Notes under the pieces: generated by a model | Seen by the model: only the letters and a program-made list of their open reading frames with translations | What the model was told of the DNA's origin: nothing | Database searches by the model: none | Shown here: positions 47,023 to 54,129 of the stretch, piece by piece | Numbering within the stretch: the first letter of the stretch is position 1 | Layout: each line of letters opens with the position of its first letter | Translations under genes and position numbers: made by a program | Assembly: GCA_016195985.1 (NCBI GenBank) | Contig: JACPYP010000029.1 | Coordinates: forward strand, 170,092 to 234,091 | DNA: 64,000 nt | Direction of reading: 5' to 3' | Source: Acidobacteriota bacterium | Lineage (GTDB): Bacteria; Acidobacteriota; Holophagae; Holophagales; Holophagaceae

Positions 47023-47628
47023 ATGGTCACTATCCTGGCAAACGTAAACGCTCTCGCCGCCAGCCGTCAGCTTGGCGTCAGCAAGATCGGGCTCAACCAG
47101 GCCATCACGCGGCTCACCACCGGCCGGCGCGTCAACAGCGCTTCCGACGATTCCGCCGCTCTGACCTCTGGCAACACCGCTATGGCGCTGTCCCGCGCCG
47201 CGGGCGCCAAGGTCCATGCAAACCAGGCCGCCTACTTCAGCGCTCTGCAGGCTGATGGCGCGGAACAGCAGAACACGCAGGACGCCTACCGCATGGCCGA
47301 AATGGAAGGCGCTGGCACCACGAGCGACGCGGAATACACCGCCTATGCCGCGAACACCAATCTGGGCACGACTTCGGCCGCCGCCCTCACCGCCATCGCG
47401 GCCCGCCAGGTCACCAACGCCGCGAGCATGTCCTCGGCCCTCAGCAAGGCCAACCTGAACGGCATCGAGCAGGAATCCCAATTGGGCATCGCCGATGCCT
47501 GGCTGGGTGCCGACATGGGCGCTGAAATGGCGAACCTCACCAAGTACCAGATCATGATGCAGGCTGGCACCAGCGCGTTGAGCAACGCGAACCAGTCCTC
47601 GCAGACGATCCTGGGCCTCTTCCGGTAA
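47023..47628 (+). CDS. fliC: flagellin (short, ~201 aa)
   Basis: N-term NVNALAASRQLGVSKIGLNQAITRLTTGRRVNSASDDSAAL; C-term NLTKYQIMMQAGTSALSNANQSSQTILGLFR; SD GGAGG 6 nt upstream. Confidence 0.93.
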   Translation: MVTILANVNALAASRQLGVSKIGLNQAITRLTTGRRVNSASDDSAALTSGNTAMALSRAAGAKVHANQAAYFSALQADGAEQQNTQDAYRMAEMEGAGTTSDAEYTAYAANTNLGTTSAAALTAIAARQVTNAASMSSALSKANLNGIEQESQLGIADAWLGADMGAEMANLTKYQIMMQAGTSALSNANQSSQTILGLFR

Positions 47629-47647
47629 GTGGCGGTCTCTAACTTCT

Positions 47648-47674
47648 GGGGGGGGCGGAGCTGATCTGCCCCCT
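47648..47674 (+). terminator. GC-rich hairpin after flagellin (attenuator/terminator candidate)
   Basis: GGGGGGGCGGAGCTGATCTGCCCCCT stem; no clear U-tract. Confidence 0.3.
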
Positions 47675-47706
47675 CCGGGCGTTTGAATCCGGAGAGGAGG
47701 TTTGTC

Positions 47707-48069
47707 ATGGTCAATCAGGTTTCATCGATCGGCAGTGCGCCTCTGGCTTCTGCAGGGCCTGCCCCTGCACCGGCCCCGGTGCGGTCCGCCCCTGTACGGA
47801 CCTCTGGCAATGACAGTCCGGCCCCCAAGCAGGTAGATCAAGACGCGGCTGTGGCCCAAGTCAACCAGCACCTGCAGCAGGCCCAGACGGAACTGAAATT
47901 GGAAGTGGACGCTGGCTCTGGCCGCACGGTGTTCCAGCTGGTTCAGCATGGAACGGGCGAGCTGGTCATGCAGGTGCCTTCCGCCGAAATCCTTGGGATG
48001 TCCCGCCGGATGCGGGAGATCGAAGGCCAGGGCGGCGGTTCTGGCGCCCTGGTGGATAAAGAAGGCTAG
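47707..48069 (+). CDS. flaG: FlaG-family protein
   Basis: VNQHLQQAQTELKLEVDAGSGRTVFQLVQHGTGELVMQVPSAEIL. Confidence 0.8.
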   Translation: MVNQVSSIGSAPLASAGPAPAPAPVRSAPVRTSGNDSPAPKQVDQDAAVAQVNQHLQQAQTELKLEVDAGSGRTVFQLVQHGTGELVMQVPSAEILGMSRRMREIEGQGGGSGALVDKEG

Positions 48070-48117
48070 GCTATCCAGGTCCCAGGCAGTCGGCCTGGGC
48101 GGGAAGAGAGGTGGGGC

Positions 48118-49848
48118 ATGGCGACGTCGTCTGTGAATTCCCTCAGTGGTATCAGCACAGGTATTGATACCTCGGCCCTCATCGATGCCATCATCGGCAT
48201 GAAGAGCGGCAATGTCACGCGCATGCAGGCCCGCAAGGACCTCAACGACAAGAAGACCACGGCCCTGACGGCCCTGAGGACCAGCCTGTCCGCGCTCACC
48301 ACCAGCTTGGCGGTGCTTCAGGACAAGTTCAACAACCGCTCCGTGGCGAGCAGCGACGCCAACAACACCAATGTCACCGCCACCGCCTCGGGGGCGGTTT
48401 CGGGCAATTACGACGTCAACGTGAAGACGGTGGCCACCAAGGGGCGGATCTCACCGCACTTGGACGCAGGCGGGCTGCCCACGAATCTGGCTGTGGCGAG
48501 TCCCACGGATTCCGTGAGCTCCAACATTTTCACGCCGGGCGCGCCAGCCACCTTCGCCATCCAGGGGACGGACGGTGTCATCAAGACGATCACCCTCGAC
48601 GATTCCTCCAACACCCTGAACGGTTTGCGCGACAAGATCAACGCCTCAGGCGCGGGCGTGACGGCTTCGGTGGTGAACATGGGCAGGGGCGACAAGCCCT
48701 ACCAGCTGGTGCTCACGGCGAAAGACACCGGCACTGGCACCACCCAGGGGGTGGTCACCCTCGTCGACATCACCAACCAGTCCGGCGGATCGGCCGGGGC
48801 CGCGGCCAACAATCTGGGCATCACGGCAGGAACCGTGGACAGCCTGACGGCCCCGACCACCCTCACGGGCGGCCTTACTTCCACAGCTTCAGGATCAACC
48901 GGCGTGGACGCGGTCTTCACCCTGAACGGGATCGAAATGACCCGCAAGAGCAACACCGTCAGGGATGCCGTGGACGGCATCACCTTCACCCTGAAGCAGG
49001 GCGGGCAAACCGGCATCACCACTTTGACGGTGGCTCCGGACAAGACTGGCGCCACCACGGCGATCCAGGATTTCATCTCGAAGTACAACGCCCTGCTGAA
49101 GGACTACAAGGCCGCCTCGACTTCCACGAAGAATTCCGACGGATCCATCAATGAAGCGCCGCTGGCTGGCGACGCTTCCACCCGCGCCATGATGGCCAAC
49201 CTCAAGGCCACGCTGACGGGCCTGTCAGGCGGACTGCCGGGGGATGCTTCCTACAAGAGCTTGGCCAGCATTGGAATCACCTCTCTGGCGGATGGCGGGC
49301 TCTACCTGAATGCGAACACCTTCCAGAATGCTGTGGGCAACGACCTTGCCGGCGTCCAGAAGCTTTTCTCTTTCACGGGCGACTCCACCAATCAGGTGGT
49401 GAAGTTCGTGAGTGCCGGACCAAAGACGGTCACAGGCCCCGTGGACTTCTCCATCACCAAGGATGGCAGTGGCGTGCTTTGGGGCACCTTCACGCGGAAC
49501 GGCGTCACCAGCAGCCCCATGCAAGTGGTCAACGGCACGCTCACGGGCACCGGCGACTATGAGGGCCTGAACCTGAGCGTGACGGGGACGGGCAGCGGCA
49601 CATTGACCCTCAGCCGCGGCGTGGGCCGGGCAGCCAGTGATCTCATGTCCAAGTTCACGGGCAATGGCGGCGGCATTTCCACGCTCCTGAATTCCATCAC
49701 CATTCAGAACAAGAGCTTGACCAGTCAGATCACCGTGGGCCAGGCGCGCCTGGACCAGGAACGGGAAGTGTTGAGGAAGAAGTTCGCACAGATGGAAGCC
49801 ACCGTGGGAAAGATGAAGGCGGCGGCCGGTTCCTTGACCGGGGCCTAG
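48118..49848 (+). CDS. fliD: flagellar filament capping protein FliD (HAP2)
   Basis: SLSGISTGIDTSALIDAIIGM; FTLNGIEMTRKSNTVRDAVDGITFTLK; C-terminal coiled coil. Confidence 0.92.
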   Translation: MATSSVNSLSGISTGIDTSALIDAIIGMKSGNVTRMQARKDLNDKKTTALTALRTSLSALTTSLAVLQDKFNNRSVASSDANNTNVTATASGAVSGNYDVNVKTVATKGRISPHLDAGGLPTNLAVASPTDSVSSNIFTPGAPATFAIQGTDGVIKTITLDDSSNTLNGLRDKINASGAGVTASVVNMGRGDKPYQLVLTAKDTGTGTTQGVVTLVDITNQSGGSAGAAANNLGITAGTVDSLTAPTTLTGGLTSTASGSTGVDAVFTLNGIEMTRKSNTVRDAVDGITFTLKQGGQTGITTLTVAPDKTGATTAIQDFISKYNALLKDYKAASTSTKNSDGSINEAPLAGDASTRAMMANLKATLTGLSGGLPGDASYKSLASIGITSLADGGLYLNANTFQNAVGNDLAGVQKLFSFTGDSTNQVVKFVSAGPKTVTGPVDFSITKDGSGVLWGTFTRNGVTSSPMQVVNGTLTGTGDYEGLNLSVTGTGSGTLTLSRGVGRAASDLMSKFTGNGGGISTLLNSITIQNKSLTSQITVGQARLDQEREVLRKKFAQMEATVGKMKAAAGSLTGA

Positions 49849-49911
49849 GAGGACTCCCTCTGTACTCATGGTTTGGCCGGATTCGCCGAAAAGAGACCTG
49901 TGGGGGCGCCT

Positions 49912-50337
49912 GTGAACGCTTATGCCAGAACTGCTGATACCTACCTGACCCAGCGCATCCTGGCCGCCAGTCCGGAACAGCAGGCCGCGCTCATCATGGA
50001 GGCGGGCCAGCTTCACCTCGGCCGGGCCATCCAAGCCATGACGCGCAACGATCTCGTTTCGGCTGGAAGCAGTTTCATCCGGGTTTCGGAAGCCATCGTG
50101 GAAGCCAATCTCCGGCTGAACCGCGAAGATGGCGGAGAGCTGGTGCAGAACCTCGAGAAGCTCTACAACCATTGGACCTTGGAAATCATGGAAGCCAGCG
50201 CCGCCAGGGATACCCGCCGGCTGTCCGCCGTTGCCCACGCCATGGGCGAAATCCGCCAGGCATGGGAGCAGCACCACGAAAAGAAGAACGGAGCCGTTCA
50301 GCTCGCAGCCTTCCAGTTTGGGGACCGGGTCGTATGA
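49912..50337 (+). CDS. fliS: flagellar export chaperone FliS
   Basis: YARTADTYLTQRILAASPEQQAALIMEAGQLHLGRAIQAM; GGELVQNLEKLYNHW; GTG start inferred. Confidence 0.88.
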   Translation: MNAYARTADTYLTQRILAASPEQQAALIMEAGQLHLGRAIQAMTRNDLVSAGSSFIRVSEAIVEANLRLNREDGGELVQNLEKLYNHWTLEIMEASAARDTRRLSAVAHAMGEIRQAWEQHHEKKNGAVQLAAFQFGDRVV

Positions 50338-50633
50338 GCGATGCCCGTGTTCGCGCCGCCATCGAGAAGATGGAGGCGTGGCTGGCGGATCCGATCTGGG
50401 AACCGGAAGCTGGCGCCTTGGACGCTTGGAACAGGGATTTCCTGGAGGCCATGGGCCAGGCCGAAAGAGCTCCCGGATGGGCTGCTTTGATCGAACGGGC
50501 CCACGGGGCTGGACGGCGCCTGGAGGACCGGATCGCGGTGCTGTCCGCCGAGAAGGACAAGGTGCAGGCCGAACTCGAAAGGCAGGGCCGCGGCAATCGC
50601 GCCCTCAAAGGATACGGGGCGAACGTCCGCTGA
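50334..50633 (+). CDS. small helical protein, FliT-like by position
   Basis: ATGA overlap with fliS; ~99 aa, all helical/coiled-coil; no sequence family recognised. Confidence 0.55.
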   Translation: MSDARVRAAIEKMEAWLADPIWEPEAGALDAWNRDFLEAMGQAERAPGWAALIERAHGAGRRLEDRIAVLSAEKDKVQAELERQGRGNRALKGYGANVR

Positions 50634-50642
50634 AGGCGCGGT

Positions 50643-52430
50643 TCAGAGCCCTTGTCCGAGATCGGCGGCCACCTGCCGGATGACCGAGGCCCAGTCTCCG
50701 TAGACCGGCTGCCGGTAGAGGCGGAAGGTCGGGTACCAAGGGCTATCGCGGCGTTCCAGCATCCACCTGAAATCCGGAGCGAAGGGCAGCAGCAGCCACG
50801 TGGGAACGCCCAGAGCGCCGGCGAGGTGGGCCACAGAGGTGTCCACGGTGATCAGCAGGTCCATGTGGCCAAGGGCGTAGGCAGTGTCGGAGAAATCGCC
50901 CAGCCAGGGGGTGAGAGCCGTGAGGGTGGGCAGGGGCGGAAGCTCCTCTCCTCCTCCCACCTGGAAGCTGAACCAGGCCGCACCGGAAAGGGCGGCGAGG
51001 GGGGCGAGGGCGGAGGGGGAAAGGGACCGCTCATGGTCCAGCGTGTGTCCCGGAAAGCCGGCCCACACCAGTCCGATGCGGGGTCTCCCCGGGGCCTTCG
51101 CCAGGCAGGCCTCGAGGTCCTGGCGATGGGGCGGATCCGCGGGCGTCTCCAGATAGGGAACCGCGGCGGGTATGGAGGAGAGATCTGTTTTGAAAAGGTG
51201 GGGCAGCGACATGAGCGACGCTTGCAGGTCGAAGCCTGGCAAAGGCTGGCCGCTGGGGATCACCTGATCGGGGGCTGAACAGGTTCCGGCCAGGGCAGCG
51301 AGGGCGGGCTGGACTTCCAGGAGGACGCGCCCCCCGAGAGCCTTCACGGCGGGCAGGTACCGGAGCGCCATGAGGGTGTCGCCGAAGCCTTGCTCAGGCC
51401 AGAGCAGGAGCGTCTTGCCCGCGAAAGGCTCACCATCCCATCCGGGCTCCGAAAAGACGCGCCGCGGCCGCACTTCCTTGGGGATGCCGAGCCGGCCTTC
51501 GTAGCGTTTCCAGCCGCGGGCCATGTCGCCGAAGAGCAGATCCACGCATCCCTCTTCGAAATCCGCGAAGGCCGATTTGGGGTAGAAAGCCCGGTACCGC
51601 GCGATCTCCGCGCGATAGGCGGCCCAGTCGCCGCGAAAGTAGTGGACGCCCATCACGCTGCGATGAGTGGTGAAGCTGCTGGGCTTCTGCTGGATGGCTT
51701 TGGCGATCTCTTCCCGGAGGGCGTCTGGATGGTTCTTCCGGGCGAGGCAGGTGATCAGGAGCAGCCGGGCGCGTTCATCGCCGGGATGCTCGGCGACGAG
51801 GCGCTGGAACATGCCCAGCGCTTCTTCGAGGCGGCCTTGGGCCATGCGGACGGCGCCCTGGTTGGCCTTGGCAGCGAAATCCAAGGGATTGAGCTGGAGG
51901 GCGTTCTGGAAGGCGGAGAAGGCGGCCTCGAATTGCTTCCGTTCGAGCCTGGCGGATCCGAGAACCGTCCACTGCTCAGCGTGCCTTCCCCTCAACCCGG
52001 CGAAGGCGGGCGGGATGGGCCCCAACTGGTAGGCCTCATCCAGGGCCTTGCGCGCCCCATCCAGGTCTCCCTTCTTGATGAGGCATTCCACGAGACAAAG
52101 GCGGGCGTCGAAGCGCCTCGGCTCCGCCTTCAGGACGGCGCGGAACCGCGACTCCGAGGCGTCGAGGCTTCCAGCATGCATGAAAAGACAGCCCAGGTTG
52201 ATCTGAGCCGACAGGTGCCCGGCATCCAGGCGGAGGGCGGTCTGACAGGCATGCTCCGCCTCGTCGAGTCGCCCCAATTGCATCAGCTGTCCCGCGAAAT
52301 CCGACCAGGTATCCGCGTGGCGGGGCTCCCTCGCCAGGAATTCCGAATAGGCCTGCGCGGCTTCGGCGGCCCGCCCCGCGAGTTCCAGGCTCTGCGCCAT
52401 TTTCAGCAGCTTCAGATGATTCGGATTCAT
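50643..52430 (-). CDS. TPR protein with GT9/heptosyltransferase-like C-terminal domain
   Basis: Multiple TPRs; RIGLVWAGFPGHTLDHERSLS, DLLITVDTSVAHLAGALGVPTWLLLPFAPDFRWMLERRDSPWYPTFRLYRQ. Confidence 0.88.
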   Translation of the reverse strand: MNPNHLKLLKMAQSLELAGRAAEAAQAYSEFLAREPRHADTWSDFAGQLMQLGRLDEAEHACQTALRLDAGHLSAQINLGCLFMHAGSLDASESRFRAVLKAEPRRFDARLCLVECLIKKGDLDGARKALDEAYQLGPIPPAFAGLRGRHAEQWTVLGSARLERKQFEAAFSAFQNALQLNPLDFAAKANQGAVRMAQGRLEEALGMFQRLVAEHPGDERARLLLITCLARKNHPDALREEIAKAIQQKPSSFTTHRSVMGVHYFRGDWAAYRAEIARYRAFYPKSAFADFEEGCVDLLFGDMARGWKRYEGRLGIPKEVRPRRVFSEPGWDGEPFAGKTLLLWPEQGFGDTLMALRYLPAVKALGGRVLLEVQPALAALAGTCSAPDQVIPSGQPLPGFDLQASLMSLPHLFKTDLSSIPAAVPYLETPADPPHRQDLEACLAKAPGRPRIGLVWAGFPGHTLDHERSLSPSALAPLAALSGAAWFSFQVGGGEELPPLPTLTALTPWLGDFSDTAYALGHMDLLITVDTSVAHLAGALGVPTWLLLPFAPDFRWMLERRDSPWYPTFRLYRQPVYGDWASVIRQVAADLGQGL

Positions 52431-52578
52431 TCCCGGCTCCTGGCGGCAGGTGGCTCTGTTGTCTCACGGAACGGGGCTTTTGGGATGCGCGGGCGGGCCT
52501 TCCGCAGGGGCGGCCGGGAATCAGGGAACAGGCCTGGGCCGCCGATGGGTTGATTGGATGCGGTTCGGGGGGCGGGAG

Positions 52579-52986
52579 ATGATGTCTGGGCCAGGGCTTC
52601 GCGATGCCGCCGCTCCGGCCGAGCCTTTGGCCATTCCAGAGCATGCCGTTGTGCTCCTGATGGAGGCCGCCCAGCGGTTTCTGCTGAAACTGGAAGAAGC
52701 CCTTCAGGATCCGGACCCGAGGCTGCGGGACTACTTCGTGAAAAAGCTCCAGGCGATCTTGGATGAACTCCACCGGCGCCTGAACCACGAGGCGGGAGGT
52801 GAGCTGGTGGGCAATCTCATCCGGCTCTATGCCTGGTGGGGCTGTGAAATCGCCGGGGCCGCTGCGCAGGGCGACGCCCCCAGGCTCAGGCGCGTCTGTT
52901 CGCAGATGGACGGCATCCGCCAGGCGTGGGAGAAGGTGCTCTTCCGCGGAGAAGGCATGTCCGAGGCGCCGTCGATCTATCTCTAG
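52579..52986 (+). CDS. divergent FliS paralog
   Basis: RLNHEAGGELVGNLIRLYAWWGCEIAGAAAQGDAPRLRRVCSQMDGIRQAWEK aligns with RLNREDGGELVQNLEKLYNHWTLEIMEASAARDTRRLSAVAHAMGEIRQAWEQ of FliS. Confidence 0.75.
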   Translation: MMSGPGLRDAAAPAEPLAIPEHAVVLLMEAAQRFLLKLEEALQDPDPRLRDYFVKKLQAILDELHRRLNHEAGGELVGNLIRLYAWWGCEIAGAAAQGDAPRLRRVCSQMDGIRQAWEKVLFRGEGMSEAPSIYL

Positions 52987-53016
52987 CTTCTGGGCCGCCG
53001 GCGCCGTTGCATGACC

Positions 53017-53643
53017 CTAGGCGGTGCCGAACAGCCGGTCTCCGGCATCTCCGAGGCCCGGAAGGATGTAGCCCTTCTCGTTGAGCTGGCGGTCGACCGC
53101 GCCCACCCAGATGGTGAGGTCGGGGTGGTCGCCCTGCAGTTTTTCCAATCCTTCCGGCGCGGCGAGGAGGGCCACCAGGGTGAGATTGACGGCGCCCGCT
53201 GCCTTCAGCTGGCGCACCGCTTCAGAGGCGCTGCCTCCGGTGGCGAGCATGGGGTCCAGGATGAACACCGGACGCGCTTCGAGAAGCGGAGGGAAGTTGC
53301 GGTAGTAGGGCACCGGCACGAGAGAGTCGTGATCGCGGTAGAGGCCGAGGTGTCCCACTTTTGCCGTGGGCAGGAGCTGGAGGAAGGGCGGCAGCAGTCC
53401 CAGCCCCGCGCGCAGGACGGGCACCAACACGGGATCGAGAGACCTGAGGCGCAGCGTGCCTGTGCGTTCGAGCGGCGTCTCCACCACGACGGACTCGGTG
53501 GGAAGGGTGCGCGTCGCTTCGGCCGCGAGGATCAATCCCGTTTCTTCGATCAAGGCGCGGAAGAGGCTGCCGGGCGTCTTGCGGTCGCGGATCAAAGAGA
53601 GCTTGTGATGGACGAGCGGATGGTCGACGACGTGGATGGTCAT
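53017..53643 (-). CDS. upp: uracil phosphoribosyltransferase
   Basis: HPLVHHKLSLIRDRKTPGSLFRALIEE, PVLRAGLGL, FILDPMLATGGSASEAV, GYILPGLGDAGDRLFGT. Confidence 0.95.
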   Translation of the reverse strand: MTIHVVDHPLVHHKLSLIRDRKTPGSLFRALIEETGLILAAEATRTLPTESVVVETPLERTGTLRLRSLDPVLVPVLRAGLGLLPPFLQLLPTAKVGHLGLYRDHDSLVPVPYYRNFPPLLEARPVFILDPMLATGGSASEAVRQLKAAGAVNLTLVALLAAPEGLEKLQGDHPDLTIWVGAVDRQLNEKGYILPGLGDAGDRLFGTA

Positions 53644-54129
53644 GGGGCCTCACGGACCTTCCAGCGGGTTCCCGGAGGCCGCTCGCGCGGCGGCAGGGAG
53701 CGGAAGGCGCGTGTTGAAGCCTAGCAGGGGAGCGCCCTTCGTGGAGGGTGGATGGTGGGTTGGCGATCTTCCCCAGTGGGATGCGCGGGCGGACGACGGG
53801 ATCACATTCCGGTGTCCGCGCGAGCTGAGCCGGATCCTCGCAGACTCAGCGTTGGCGCGGAATCAAAGCGGATTCACGCGGCCGCGATCTCGGCCGGCGA
53901 GGCGCGCCTTGCGTTGCGGTCCCGCCTCAAGATCGTCCTCGGCGAGCCGAAAGGAGTGGAAACGAATGATGGGTTGGGGGGGAGGTAGCGTCAAAAAAAA
54001 TGAAGATTTTTGATATTTCTCTGTTGACCTCATCCGGATCGCTGGTTTCATGTTGAATCAGAGGAAAAACGGCCGATCATCTTCCCCATAGGGCCATTAG
54101 CGAGGTATCTGAGATTTGGAGCGTGGGAA

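Noticed and set aside
50790-50815. CAGCCACGTGGGAACG as a full parS site
   Set aside because: Matches only the core CACGTG and part of one arm; lies inside the TPR-GT coding region.
53636-54013. Plus-strand ORFs between upp and the TrpC-H1 gene
   Set aside because: Two overlapping frames, Arg/Pro-rich translations without family resemblance; more likely non-coding.
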